A stretch of 64,000 nucleotides of DNA from Lycorma delicatula (GCF_047948215.1 NC_134455.1:349647991-349711990), one strand, 5' to 3'; positions 22,555 through 34,315 are shown, numbered from the stretch's first letter. Made by a program: numbers and translations. The notes: generated by a model from the letters alone, not told the origin.

Positions 22555-22690
22555 ATATTAAAGCCATCGTCTCTGAAAAGGAAGCCATCAGATCAAGAAT
22601 CAATAAAATAGAAGAACTACAATTAACTAAGAACACATACAATAAGAAATCAATATCAATAAACGCTAAACTAAGACACTCATCATCTTT
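22555..22690 (+). pseudogene. LINE ORF2 fragment
   Basis: Reads KAIVSEKEAIRSRINKIEEL and TKNTYNKKSISINAKLRH. The second part matches the region TKNTYNKNSLSIKTKIRH of the LINE at 58.2-59.5 kb, so both come from related elements. It is broken off abruptly at about 22690. Confidence 0.7.
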
Positions 22691-22789
22691 TGGTGCTCTG
22701 CCTGTTGGCAAGTCCATGGCACCACTGTTGTCTCTAACTATTTCTGTCCCATTCCTTTTTTTCCTCTTCACAATCTTTATTATCCTTTA

Positions 22790-23900
22790 TTAACTTTTTT
22801 TACACTTCAAGAAGTGTATTGTTATTCCTTTTCACCTAATTATGTGCCCAATTCAGTTTTCTTTCCTTCTTCTGATAGTCGCCAATATTGTTCTATCTTC
22901 ATTTATTCTTCTTACGTCAGTTACTCTTTCTACCGATTTTTTCTTTTCCATCTTCCTCCAGACTCACATCTCAAAAGCCTCAATGTTATCTTTATCCTAT
23001 TTACCCCTCCAGTCTTCAGTTAGTACTGTCCCAAGATATCTGTATCTTTTTACTTTTGTTCAAGTTTTCCTTCTGTTACACCATCCATATCTTTTCTCTC
23101 ATTCACTTTCATAACTTTTGTTTTCCTCATATTAATTTTCATCCCGTATTTCTTTATCCCTACTTCCAATGTTTTTATAATTCTTTGTAATGCTTGAGTG
23201 TCTTTAGCTACAACTAGCAGATCATCAGGAAATATAACACAATTTATATTTCTTCCACTTACGCTTACTTCTTTTTGACCATCTAATATTTCTTTTCATC
23301 GACATTAATGGTGAACATGTAGATGATAAACAGCAGCCTTGCCTCTCTTATTTGCCTAATTCTAACCGATTTTTAAGGTTTTCATTTATTTTGACAGTTG
23401 TGTTTTACTTCATTCACAAGTCTCTGACAGTCTCCTATCTTTTCAGTCATCTCTTCTTTCTTTAAGAACCTCAAATAACTTTTCCCAATTATTCTGTTGA
23501 ATACCTTTTCCATATCTATAATAAACAAGCTCATCCTTTTTCTCTTTCAAAACATTTTTCTCCAGTCATTCTGATTAGTCTTACAGCTTCTCTTGTTCCT
23601 TTTCCTTTTCTGAATTCACACTGTTCTTCCCCAGCACTCTCCTCTGTTTTTTTAATTAACCTTCTATTCATAACTCTTGGCACTATTTTTGCAGCATGTG
23701 ATATTTAGCTGATAGTTCTATGTTCTTCACATTTTTTTGGTTCTAACCTTTTTAGGTAGATATCATTACTATTTTAACAAAATCTTCTGGCCATACTCCA
23801 GTATCATAAATTGCATTGCAATGTTTAAAACGTTTAAAGAGTTTTAATGAAAATTAATCTTTTCCTGTTGTTTTCCTGTTCATGTCTTTAATAGGTTGTA
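22790..23900 (-). pseudogene. LINE reverse transcriptase, degenerate
   Basis: On the minus strand, with many stops and shifts: EFRKGKGTREAVRLI (about 23630-23580), ERQGCCLSST (about 23345), and then the motif C region INCVIFPDDLLVVAKDTQA (about 23250-23200). There FADD has become FPDD (Asp pair at 23221-23226). KRYRYLGTVLTEDWRG follows near 23030. The clade is uncertain. Overlapping plus-strand frames at 22814-23190 are antisense artefacts. Confidence 0.75.
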
Positions 23901-23981
23901 CAATTTCAGATCTCAAGATTGGTGGGCCTTTAACCTCCTTTTCCAGCTCACCTTCCCGTGTTTTATATTTCCTTCATCCTA

Positions 23982-24101
23982 CACAAAGGTCCTCTTGTTA
24001 GAGGACCTTTGTGACCTTGTTAGAGGACCTTTGTGCAAGAAAGGTCTTCTTGTTAGAGGACCTTTCTTGCCTTTTTCAAGGCAAGAAATTCTTGCCTTGA
24101 T
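23982..24101. repeat. Three adjacent perfect hairpins
   Basis: Hairpin 1 has 13-bp arms CACAAAGGTCCTC/GAGGACCTTTGTG around TTGTTA (23982-24013). Hairpin 2 has 14-bp arms around the same TTGTTA, with one mismatch (24036-24069). Hairpin 3 is TCAAGGCAAGAA/TTCTTGCCTTGA around one base (24077-24101). A partial fourth unit lies between the first two. The plus frame through it is an artefact. Confidence 0.85.
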
Positions 24102-24244
24102 GTTTCAAGGCAAGAATTTCTTTACAGTAAGCAGAAATATTGAAGGAGATTATGCTAAAAAGTGAAAAAAATTCATACTGATTAAATAAACCATTTTAGC
24201 TCAAAGCAATTTGTGTCTAATTATTATATGGCCTAATGAATTCA

Positions 24245-24478
24245 CTGAAACAATATTACAAAAATAAGAGAATCACTAATTTGACATTTACTGAAACATG
24301 TTGTGGTCCTGAAGACGATTTTTTAGAGGATAATTGAAGGAAAATCTGCAAAGGAAGATGTAGGCTGGAATACATAAGACAAATCAATGAGTAATATAAA
24401 TTGCTCATGCTATGAACAACTAAAGAGAATGGATCAAGAAGGTGCTGGAAACTCATTGTAATCTGAGGATTGATAACA
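24245..24478 (+). mobile_element. LINE 3' end fragment
   Basis: Encodes remnants of the LINE C-terminus (IIEGKSAKEDVGWNT, NCSCYEQLKRMDQEGAGNS), comparable to the segments at 17.2 and 61.3 kb. It leads into a purine-rich tail and then a GA microsatellite. Confidence 0.6.
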
Positions 24479-24494
24479 ACAGGAAGACAGAGAG

Positions 24495-24496
<2 letters not shown>

Positions 24497-24534
<38 letters not shown>

Positions 24535-24545
24535 AGAGAGAAGAG
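24497..24545 (+). repeat. (GA)n microsatellite
   Basis: About 45 bases of GA repeats with one interruption. Confidence 0.9.
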
Positions 24546-24754
24546 ATCATAAACAGGTTATATAATTTATTATGCATCAGACTGAAAAGTTTCTTGTAGG
24601 AAAGAATTCAAAATATTTCTGAAACATGGACTAAGTGTATAAAAATAGGAGGCAGTATACTGAAAAATAATGATACTTCATTTATGTAAGTGTAAATAAA
24701 AATAATTTTTTTTAAATTTATTTTTTGAATTTTACTTTCCTTTGTGAGTTACTT

Positions 24755-25512
24755 TCAAAATTTAACTTTTTTAATTTTTACTTCCTTGTACTGTAATCAC
24801 GAAAAATGTTTTCAGATTTCAACGGAAATATCCATTTTGACCAACCCTGAATCCATTTTCACTAGTTTCCGCGTGATGTCTGAACGTACGTACGTAGTAT
24901 GTGTGTGTGTATGGTATCCTTGCATAACTCAAAAATGATTAGCCGAGTATGTTGAGATTTCGGATTTTGGACTGTTGTAACATCTAGTTTTGCACCTCCC
25001 CTTTTCACTGCAATCGATTGGACCAAAATTATATTTGTATTATATATTATATTATATTTGTATATAAAAAAAAATTATATTTGTATTATATATTATATTA
25101 TATTTGTAAATTATATTATATTTTCCTAACTGCAGTAAAAAGCCCTCATTGAGTGCTTCTCAACGACATACCATGGTACTTATTTTCATTGGTTCCAAAG
25201 TTATAGGCAAATAAAATTTTAATTAATGACATATTTGGATCTTACAAAGGGAAGGCTCATCGGTTTGAATCCCACTTCATTTTATTTTTATTTTTTATTT
25301 TTTGTAATTTCTATATATTGATTTATTAATTATTAACCTCTGATTGTAAAAAACGTTTTACAATAAATAATAATTCAATAATAACAATAAAAATAATTAT
25401 GAAAAAAAATCATAAGTTATTAGTGAAATAAAATTTTATGTACTTTTGTGTACCTGTAATTTTATTTTTGTACAAGGAAGTCATGTGTTGACCACATGGA
25501 TTATTTTTTTCA
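24755..25512 (+). repeat. Dispersed family E, copy with internal expansion
   Basis: From TTTTTACTTCCTTGTACTG to TGTACAAGGAAGTCATGTG. The B-box-like segment is GGTTTGAATCCCAC near 25264. A TTATATTTGTATTATATATT unit is duplicated at 25027-25110. Confidence 0.8.
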
Positions 25513-25960
25513 GTCTCGTTGGAATATCGTTGGTTATCATGTTATCTTATTTACATCATTTAAATCCGTTTTCTTGTAAAAAGATGAAAATAAGGTTATA
25601 AATATAAAATAATCTTAAGTATTTAGCTTAACAGAATATGATATCAAAGGAGAGAAAAAAAAAAGTTATTTTAAAAGAAAATTTATATTATTTAAATCTA
25701 ATTTCCATCATTTTTATCTCTTTGGTTTCATGAAGTATTTTATTTATCTTTGTATATAAAGAATTTTGTTGACAATCTTTTCAATTCTATCCTCACGGTC
25801 ACATTTATTACTCGGACTTTTTGATATTATAAAACCTTCAAGAGAAAACTATATAATTTCTAATTTAAATATCCTTTTTAGATAATTTACCAATAAAATT
25901 TTATTATCATCGTAGGGTTATTAATACATGCATGTGTGCGTGTATTAACACATACATAAA

Positions 25961-25965
25961 CACAC

Positions 25966-26059
<94 letters not shown>

Positions 26060-26066
26060 ACACACA
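25961..26066 (+). repeat. (CA)n microsatellite
   Basis: About 105 bases of nearly pure CA with a few TA or CG interruptions. The 70-residue frame on the minus strand is simply this repeat translated. Confidence 0.95.
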
Positions 26067-26555
26067 TTTTATACTAGATAAAACTGGGGCGTGGTGCAAA
26101 CTTCATAATATACTGAACAATGCAGTAATAATAAAAAAAAAGATAAAAATAATTAAATTTAGAAACGCGATAATATAAGTGAATAGTAAATTACTATTTA
26201 GCACGCATACAAAGACAAATAAAAAAAAATTCCAAGTTTTTACAACCGGTAACAAAAGATTTGTAAATCAGATAGAATCTATTATTTTTATAGCTATGAT
26301 GGTACATTAGTGCATGAAATGTAATTTGGCGGCTGAGTTTAGCGTGTTACAAAGCATTCATAAAAAAATCATGCCATTAATATTACTACATATTTAAAAA
26401 ATAAATCACTATTAAAAAAAGGGTCTCGCTATTAAAAAACAAATCGCAATCTATTATCCATAAAAAAAAAACATTCAAGTAACATCTGTATATTAGCCTT
26501 CGTTTGCGTTTTCATTGAAGGAAAGGAAAAACTATCGATGTTAAATTATACTAAA

Positions 26556-27330
26556 CAGCGTTGATTCTCAAACTTTTTCGCCCACCACCCACATTGAGAA
26601 TAAAAAATTTTCTAGCACCCCCAAAATTTTTTAATTTACCATCAGTTAAAAATAATAATTGCAATTGCTGTTTTTAAAATCCGCTCTTGAAAACAGTATT
26701 TAAAAAACCTTTAGTTTCCATATTTATTTGTATCAATACGTTGCTTAAATCGGGAGATATGCACAATTAAAGACAAAGCCTTTTCTCTTTAAATTGGAAT
26801 ATTTTGGTTCAGAAAAATCATGGAGAGACATATAAAAAAAAATATTAAAGCGAAAGTCTTAAGCTTTTAAACGTTTTTAATGCAGTTTACTGAACAGATT
26901 TCGTTTCCTCCATGAGCTTGACCAAACACAGAAAAACTTTCAAATTTTTAAAATGTTTCTTCTCATTGATTTTTTTTTTAATTTGATGATTTTTGAAACC
27001 CGAAGTATACTGTCAAAAAGTAAGTACTTAAATATTAATTTTTTTTTTTGATTCGTCTCTACGCCTCTTGGTTGCTAGGTTAAAGTAGTTGAATACAATC
27101 ACTTTTTATTACAAAATATAGGTGTCCCTTTAATTTTTTATACTAGTATAATAGGTATTTAATTATAGTTTGAAATATCAGGAAAACTCAATTTTTGCCT
27201 TTTTTTTAATCACCCATCACCTTCCTAGACCACCTGAACACCACCAAATTTCTGTGGGTTTTCTACCGTACCCGTTAAGGCCTTCAGCACCCACAAGGGG
27301 GCATTATCGCCCACTTTGAGAACGAATGCT
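26556..27330. mobile_element. Nonautonomous hAT-like element
   Basis: The left end CAGCGTTGATTCTCAAACTT, followed by a CCCACCACCCAC stretch, and the right end CCCACTTTGAGAACGAATGCT form imperfect inverted termini of the Charlie/hAT type (CAGnG..TTCTCAAA). The interior is noncoding. I do not see a clean 8-bp duplication, so the edges may be off by a few bases. Confidence 0.6.
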
Positions 27331-27344
27331 ATATAGCTATTATT

Positions 27345-27458
27345 TATAAGGGAAAGTATGGTAATCAGTTTTTTCTATATCGGGTTTTCTGCAGATCTTG
27401 ATATTTCAAATCCTGCTCAAACAACATATACAATTTTAGTATTCAAAAATTCCAAATA

Positions 27459-27494
<36 letters not shown>
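27345..27494 (-). repeat. Family A end fragment plus (TA)n
   Basis: GGGAAAGTATGGTAATCAG followed by a CGGGTTTTCTGCAGATC stretch matches the inverted 3' end of family A seen at 18465. A (TA)n tract occupies 27461-27494. Confidence 0.6.
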
Positions 27495-27514
27495 GTGTGT
27501 GTTCGCTTATTTGT

Positions 27515-27765
27515 TTTGCTTACCAACCGGGTTGGTCTATTAAAAAAAAAATGTTATCGCAAATCAGCTGTTTAACAGCTGATTTTTGAATTGGAAGATT
27601 CTGAGATTTAATCCTAGTAATTTCTATATTGAGTACTGTTTATCTTTCTTATGGTCGAACTGAGAATGTACAAGACTACACTTCATTCATACTCATACAT
27701 ATCATCCTCTGAAGTATTATCTAAACGGTAGTTACCGGAGGCTAAACAGGAAAAAGAAAGCTTCA
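27515..27765 (+). mobile_element. SINE-1 copy, internally deleted
   Basis: Head CCAACCGGGTTGGTCTATT, the AATCAGCTG/CAGCTGATT palindrome and a TCTGAGATTTAATCCTAG box. It then jumps to the tail ATGGTCGAACTGAGAATG, CATATCATCCTCTGAAGT and GTAGTTACCGGAGGCTAAAC. The middle found in the 10.5 kb copy is missing. Confidence 0.8.
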
Positions 27766-27776
27766 TTCATTTTATT

Positions 27777-28221
27777 ATATGTTGACGCGTTTCGGAACCA
27801 CTCCATTATGAAAACGTTTTGTACTGGTACTTTAAAATTTCTGTTAATCTAACGTTTGGTCAACGCCCCTCTCTATATTTGACGTCAAGCCTTATCTGGA
27901 CTTCTTCTTGTTTATTTTGTGTTTTCTTCTATTCTTTCTTATTTTTTATTGTTACTTTTGTTATCATAAACGAACAGATCAACAATCAAGCTGATGTCCT
28001 TTTCAAGAACCGCAATATATTGAAAACAGGAAATAGATAAATAAAATTAAAAGATAAGTATAACCATTAATAAAAAATAAACAATAAGAAGGCTAGATAA
28101 GGCATGACGACAAATAAATGGAGGGGTGCTGACTAAATGCTTTATAAAGATTAACAAAAATTTAAAAGTAGCAAATCAATAAGTTTTAACAATGGAGTGG
28201 TTCCAAAACAAGTCAACATAT
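27777..28221. mobile_element. Foldback element with long inverted arms
   Basis: The first about 160 bases and the last about 160 bases are inverted copies of each other. The outermost 31 bp match at most positions (ATATGTTGAC ... GGAACCACTCCATT against its complement). Inner arms share GTTAATCT and CCTTATCTGGACTTCTTCTT-like blocks. The 73-codon frame inside has no recognisable features. The right end abuts the LTR start at 28222. Confidence 0.75.
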
Positions 28222-29060
28222 TGTAACAAGACCGGTATAACGGAACTGAGTAGCGGATTACTGTCAATTAAGAAGAAAGTACTAGAAAATATAATAATGA
28301 GAGGAATCCATAAAGGGGTAAAAAAAACCTTTTAGTAAAGGTAATAGGTTCGTTTAAAAATCGTCTTTTGTAATACTACCCACTAACACACAATAAACAC
28401 ATGTCGTATCGTGAGAAGAGTTACCGGATCAAGGTTAGGAATGCATAGGAACGAAAGGACTCCGTCGATCGTTCTCACGCTTTGAATTGGGTTCTGTCCG
28501 GCAGGTAATGAAGATAGGAGTATAAATACTCCTATCCTAGGAAGACCAGTTAAAAATCAGTTCTGCGAGGAGTTCTGCGATGTGAATTCTGCGAACCAGT
28601 CTAGCGAGACATTAGGACGTCAGTTCCGCGAGGAGAGTCTGCGATGCGTTGAATGTCTGCGGATGTGAGACTGCGAGATGAAGTCTGCGATGTTAGTTTT
28701 GCGAATCGGTCTGCGAGAGTATTCTGCGGGGAGATCAGTGAAGGGGCGAATTTCAAAGTAAACTAAGGTAAGGTCACAAGTACTGGTTCGGTGAGTTACT
28801 GTAAGACTATAACTGAAAGAGATAATGGACTAAATTTCATTCATAAACTGTTAGGGTAGTTTTATTTGTGAAGAGCAAAGGTATTTGCAGTAAAAGAACT
28901 TCACACTTGTTTTATATATTGTACTACTGTTGTTAACACAAAACTAGTGATTAAAAGTGTTAAGGCTAGCGGTCATGAATATGTTTTGTCAATGGGACTG
29001 AATCTGGTTTTCATTATTTATCTGCCTGTGAATAAATCCTGATGAAAAATTTAAATGCTA
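28222..29060 (+). mobile_element. Solo LTR-like copy 1
   Basis: Begins TGTAACAAGACCGGTATAAC and aligns with inverted copies at 31.7-32.5 and 32.7-33.5 kb. Shared features are a GTAACGGATT-type block, ACACACAATAAACAC, a TATA box (TATAAATA at 28521), many TCTGCGA-like repeats after it (28560-28740), and AATAAA at about 29030. This layout (promoter, R-like region, polyadenylation signal) fits a retroviral-type LTR. No internal coding region is adjacent. The 3' edge is approximate. Confidence 0.6.
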
Positions 29061-29654
29061 TTTTGTAAGTAATCTCTGTTTATTATCATTATTATTGAAA
29101 TTAATGATTATTTGTTGTTATTATTGTTATTTAATATTGCTATTATTATTATTTACTGTTGCTATTATTGTCATTATTCGAATTATTATCATGTGGTTTT
29201 TTATTGTCTGTTATTATTACTACATTATTATTGATTTGTCTTGTTTTACTTATGTATATAAGATTTAATTCTAGACTATTAAAATTTAAATGAAAAATGA
29301 AGAAATTAAGTGTTAAGGTTAGATTATATGAAAACGGATTTTTATTGCGTTTATATATTCTGTGGAATATACACAGTACACGATAATACATAATACACAG
29401 TATTATCGTCTTGTTTAAATTATGTTTCAACATTATTTAGATTCAGTTTGTTTATAATTCGAATTTTCTGAAAGTTTTATCAAATACTACCAAGTGTTTT
29501 TTTTTAATTCTATGTAAATATTGACGTAAATAAATTTCCGGAAACCAAAGTTTTTGTCATCTTTGGATAAATACGAGTATTAACTAAATAATAAATAAAT
29601 AAAATGAAAATATATTAATAAAAATTAGTAAAATATTAAATAAAGAAATAATTG
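29061..29654. other. No gene seen; ATT-rich
   Basis: Dominated by TTATTATTATT-like sequence. The minus-strand 94-codon frame is low-complexity. Confidence 0.5.
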
Positions 29655-29673
29655 ATTTATATATATATATATA

Positions 29674-29736
<63 letters not shown>

Positions 29737-29740
29737 TTAA
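29655..29740 (+). repeat. Compound (TA)n(CA)n(TA)n microsatellite
   Basis: Alternating purine-pyrimidine throughout, with a CA core of about 40 bases. Confidence 0.9.
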
Positions 29741-29849
29741 AATATTAATTAATGTTACAAAATAAATATTATTTTATCATATAACCATCTTTAAAAATTT
29801 CAGTTTATTATAAAATCGGTTTTAATTCTAATGGTGAATATGTTATAAT

Positions 29850-30365
29850 AAAATCTAATGTGTACACCACATGGCTTCCTTTTACGCCTGTTAAATTTCA
29901 TATACACATTTTTTTAAATGAAAAATACATAACATTTTATTTTATAACTTCTGATATTTTTCACTTATTTTTTTTTGTTATTATTGAATAATTATTCATC
30001 ATAAATTATTTTTACCATCGGAGGGTCATAATTATTAATAAATCAATATATATAAATTTAAAAAAAAATTTAAAAAAGGGAGATGAAGTCAGATTCGAAC
30101 CTATGCGACATCCCCTAAGATCCAAATACTTCATTAATTAAAATTTTATTTGGCTATAAGTCTGGAACCAATGAAAATAAGTACCACGTGTGATATATCG
30201 TTGAAAAGCTCTGAATGAGAGCTTATTACTGCAGTTAAGAGAAAGTCCAAAATCCAAGTTTTTTAGGATTTTGGGCTTCTTTGGACACTTTTGGTTCAGT
30301 CGATTGCATTCAGAGATTTTTCACGATCAGAATATTTCCGTTACTTCGTACAAGGAAGTAAAAAG
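29850..30365 (-). repeat. Dispersed family E, inverted copy
   Basis: On the minus strand it runs from ACTTCCTTGTACGAAGTAAC to a GCCATGTGGTGTACACAT hairpin end. The B-box-like AGGTTCGAATCTGAC is at about 30090-30104. Confidence 0.8.
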
Positions 30366-30931
30366 TAAATGCGTCTAAAAGAAGTTTTTAATAAGACAGA
30401 ATTTAATCATTTGCATTGTATTCGGATTGTTTACTTAATAAAAAAAGCATTTTATATTTTAAAATTACAGAATTTTTTTTCTTTCATTAAAAATTAATAT
30501 GGATACCAATTTCAATTCTGAAGAATAACATATTACACTAGATGTAATTTCAAACTTTATAAATTTAAATTTACTTTCCCCATCGATTTTCTACTTTTAT
30601 GTTTTATTTTATTGCTGCAATAAAATGCACGTTATTTACTTAGCTGACTGTCTGTAAGGTAAAATAGCCAATTTACATGCGTATATACAGTGTTAATAAA
30701 GTACAGAAATAGTTAAATAACTTTTAAACAGTTAAACCTGGAAAAGTGGAATTTTGCAAATGCTGCCTTCTCAAAAATTATCTGTTTTTCAGTATGAAAC
30801 CACCTACCCGCAAGCAATCAGTGGGCCCTTATGACGGATAATTCAAAACATAAATGGAAAAAATAAGATTGTAGAAAAATATTGATTTTTCACGTAAGAA
30901 ATACTGGAGTACAACAAATATATTTTTTTTA

Positions 30932-31084
30932 ACATCGGAGGCCACCTGTAGGTATTACTTCAGAGGATGAGATGAATGAAAATTTTTGTAACGTGTGAAA
31001 ATGCCATGCCTGACCGGGATTCGAACCCGGAACCTCCATATGAAAGGCCGAAACGCTAGCACTCGCACCACGGAGGCCGGCATG
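30932..31084 (-). mobile_element. SINE-2 copy
   Basis: The minus-strand head is GCCGGCCTCCGTGGTGCGAG, with a perfect B box GGTTCGAATCCCGGTC, a CAGGCATGGCATTTTCACAC body, and the tail TCATCCTCTGAAGTAATACC followed by an A-rich end. It closely resembles the copy at 61742-61897. Confidence 0.88.
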
Positions 31085-31089
31085 CTAAA

Positions 31090-31734
31090 ACAAAACTAAC
31101 CAAAATGATCGCCATTTTTTATTTTTTACAGCTAGTTTAAAAAAAAAAATATATTGTATCAAAAGCAGTTACCTGAAATCAAAAAGTGAGTTATTTTGAG
31201 GTGAAAGAATTTGCTAAATTTATTTTTCCTAAAATAACCACTTTCCTAGTGTTTTATTGATGAGCTGTTATTTACAGAAATATCATGTTATTTAACGAAT
31301 TTTGGAACTAATTTTGAAAAAATGTTGTCGCGTGCGTGATTCCGCGTGGCTCGATCAGGATACTGAGCGGTTGTTGACAATTTATAATGTTTATATAATT
31401 ATAGTTTATTGATATAAAATGTTAAAATTACACCCCAGGCAAATCAATAATAATAACAATGGTGATAAATACAATAAAAATAATAATAATAATAATAAAA
31501 CAATTAATGAATACAAATATTAATATAACTAAATAAATATTAATATAGTAATTACAACAACAATAATAGTTAGGATAATAATAGTAAAAGATTATTACAT
31601 GACATGAAACATAACATAATAAAAACAGTAAGCATGCCATAAAAACGGACAAAAATACGTAACGTAATCAACAAATCAAAATTATTACACATCAAATAGT
31701 GATAGTAATGTCAATAGATTACACGTAAGACAGA
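31090..31734. other. No gene seen; AAT-rich
   Basis: Includes an (AAT)n-like stretch at 31440-31500 that yields a meaningless 74-codon minus frame. The (AAT)-rich part may be the far end of LTR copy 2. Confidence 0.45.
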
Positions 31735-32540
31735 GTCCAAAAAAACTATCGTTCGGCATTTATTCGAGGTATATAAACAAAAAACTAGTATTCAGACCCA
31801 ATAATAAAAGAAATGAAACGCTAGTTTTAACACTTCTTAACTACTAATCTTACATTAACAAACAATCTTATAAAAATCACTTGCAAATCCCTTTTGTTGT
31901 CTATCTTAACAGTTTATGAATGAAATCTATTGCATTATTTCTTTCATTTATACACTTATAGTTTAACTGTAACTCACCCATAGTGCTTTCTTGGTTACTG
32001 AATTACTCGTGGCATCACCTTATTCGTATCGTACTGGATACTCTCCTTATGTCTCGTAGACTCACACCTGTGACTCTCCACGCTGGACTGTGGTCGTACG
32101 TCTCGCTAGACTGGATCACAGAACTCTGCTGAATTCACACAACGTACAGACTCTCCTCGCTGAACTCCTTGCAGAACTGCTTTTGCTGGGCCTCGCAGAC
32201 TGGTTCAGGGAACTCCGCCGAACTGATTTTTAGCTGGTGTTACTGGGCTATTTATACTGTTAGACTCTTTACCTGTAGGATCAGACCCAAGTCGAAGCGT
32301 GAGAAGAGTTGACCAAGGCTTTGTTCCTATGAATTCCAAGCCTGGTCTTTTCTCACCGTACAACAGGTATGCATTGTGTGTTAGCGGGCAATATAACAAA
32401 GATAATTGTAAAACTGACCTATTCTTTACAAAAAGGATTCTCCTTTTTGTCCCTTTCTGGTTTCTCCCAATTATTAATTTCATAATAATTGGTAGGAATC
32501 CGTTACTCAGGCTCGCTATACCGGTCTTGTTATAATAAAA
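31735..32540 (-). mobile_element. Solo LTR-like copy 2 (inverted)
   Basis: On the minus strand: TATAACAAGACCGGTATAGC, ACACACAATGCATACC, TATAAATAG (32249-32256), AAAAATCAGTTCGGCGGAGT, many CAGTCTGCGAG/CAGTCCAGCG units, GTGAGTTACAGTTAAACTAT, and AATAAA near 31760. It aligns block by block with 28222-29060. Frames at 32205 and 32299 are LTR sequence. Confidence 0.62.
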
Positions 32541-32719
32541 TTGGCCGTTGTTTTAGTTAGAATGGTCTAAGCCTGGCGTCTTGTAAGTCAAAATATTAGT
32601 TTTCAAATATCAGACGTAAAAATTTCTTACCAATACAATTCATTTTATTTCCTTAAAGAAATACAAACAAATAAATAATAAAAAAATAGTAATAAAAATT
32701 AAATAATATTATTAATAAT

Positions 32720-33545
32720 AATACTAAAATAATATTAACAATGACAATACGTATATATAACATACACAAAAGGACAAGGTTTGTTTAATGACAATTAGAT
32801 TATAAAAACCAGAATATAGTCCAATTTATTAAAAACCTTATAATGACCACTAGAACATAATATTGCATTAACAAGATAACACTTGAAAAGTCTAAAGTTC
32901 ATACAATTCAATTTTCTGCAAATATTATTACTTTACTGTTTGTAATAGAACTATCCTACACTTTATACATGAGTAGAATACTGTCACTTTCACAACTGTT
33001 AACCAGTAACTCACGGAACAACTTCCTGCACTCACCCACTGTCCACAACCGAATGCTTGTGACGTGCTTTTCACTCGCTGTTACCGCACGTTTACTGATA
33101 ACGCCGTCGCCGCCACTACATCGAACTCGCATTGTGACAGTACTCTGTTATTGCTTGTTATCACGACTACACCGAACACGGCCTCGAAGGACTACTGACA
33201 ATCTCCGCTGGACCCCGGCACTATTTATATCCTCTTGTCTGCATAACCATTATCCGCCTCATCCCTTTAATTGCTGAAGCATAATAATTTTCATCGCCCG
33301 CATTCTCACGTTTTTCTATAAATTCTTATTCCAGTCCGGTAACCGCTTTGTTCGAACAACAGCTTTTAGAGGTGCAATTGTTTGTATTACAAAGAACAGA
33401 TTATAAACGGACCTGCTTCTCTGAGAAAAGAATTCCTTTTTGTTCTTTCTGGATTCTTCTTTTCATCATTATTATTATTATCTCATTCTTTCTTCTTAAT
33501 TAAAAGAAATCCGTTACTCTTGTCCGTTATACTGATCCTGTTGCA
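32720..33545 (-). mobile_element. Solo LTR-like copy 3 (inverted, diverged)
   Basis: On the minus strand it begins TGCAACAGGATCAGTATAAC, followed by GAGTAACGGATTTCTTTTAA, TATAAATAG (33221-33229) and TGAGTTACTGGTTAACAGTT. It is more diverged than the other two. Its 3' end and copy 2's 5' end are only about 200 bases apart. The 102-codon plus frame at 32969 is antisense to it. Confidence 0.5.
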
Positions 33546-33939
33546 GTATCTTATAATCCTACACTTCCATTAGTACTCCCATTGGGATATACTGGAAGCG
33601 TGGAGGATGGTGGTTATAACCGAAACATAAATCGTTTTTGAAATGGTAAAGACTGAAAAAATGCTTAAAAAATACGTAGGAGTTATATATATTTAAAATT
33701 TAATAATCTTGTCCAACGGATGTCAACTGAGGGTGATACAATAAAAATAACGTTGAACGATGAATTAAGTTTGGGTGGCAGGCATTGGAGAGACATAACT
33801 GCATCTTCAAGAACAAATTCCCTTTTTGCCTTAAAAAGAAAATTTTCGATCAATGTATCCTGCAAGTCCTTAATATTGAAGCGAAACATGGACATTAAAT
33901 TTTCAATCATTACAGAAATTGCGGGTAGCATATAGAAAT

Positions 33940-34315
33940 ATGTAACTATGTATGCTTGAAGTTAACAGACGGGATAGGAAGACCTGTAAGCAGATCAGAG
34001 AATAGACTAAAGTACATGATATTATCATGAAAGTTAAAGAATTAAAATGGCGGTGGGCAGACGATATAGAAAGAACTATAGCAAACTAAGAACTAGACTA
34101 GTAAGAACTAATTGCAGATGTATTAAATTAGCATTTCATGGATACTACTACATGTCAAACGCCCACGAAAAAGACCAAAGGCTCGTTGGATTGATAGTCT
34201 TATGAAATACATTGGACCGAATTGGCAGAAAATTGCGCAAGGCCGTATTAGTTGGCAATGTGCTGAAGACGCCTTTATCCACCATAGTAGATAGAAAACG
34301 CTGAAATGATTCTAC
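33940..34315 (+). mobile_element. LINE (RTE-like) 3' fragment
   Basis: Broken frames give IIMKVKELKWRWADDIERT, KRPRKRPKARWIDSLMKYIG and WQKIAQGRISWQCAEDAF. These fit the common RTE-like ending (KWxWAGHxxR, GRPxxRWxDDI, WxxxAQDRxxWxxxxEAF). No poly-A or target duplication is clear. Confidence 0.6.

Noticed and set aside
22814..23190. Overlapping plus-strand Phe/Ser-rich frames
   Set aside because: They are antisense to a degenerate LINE RT with FPDD and KRYRYLGT motifs.
25887..26099. Valine/cysteine repeat protein on the minus strand
   Set aside because: It is the translation of a (CA)n microsatellite.
32205..33277. Open frames in the LTR cluster
   Set aside because: They lie in LTR sequence that aligns across three copies without keeping the frames.
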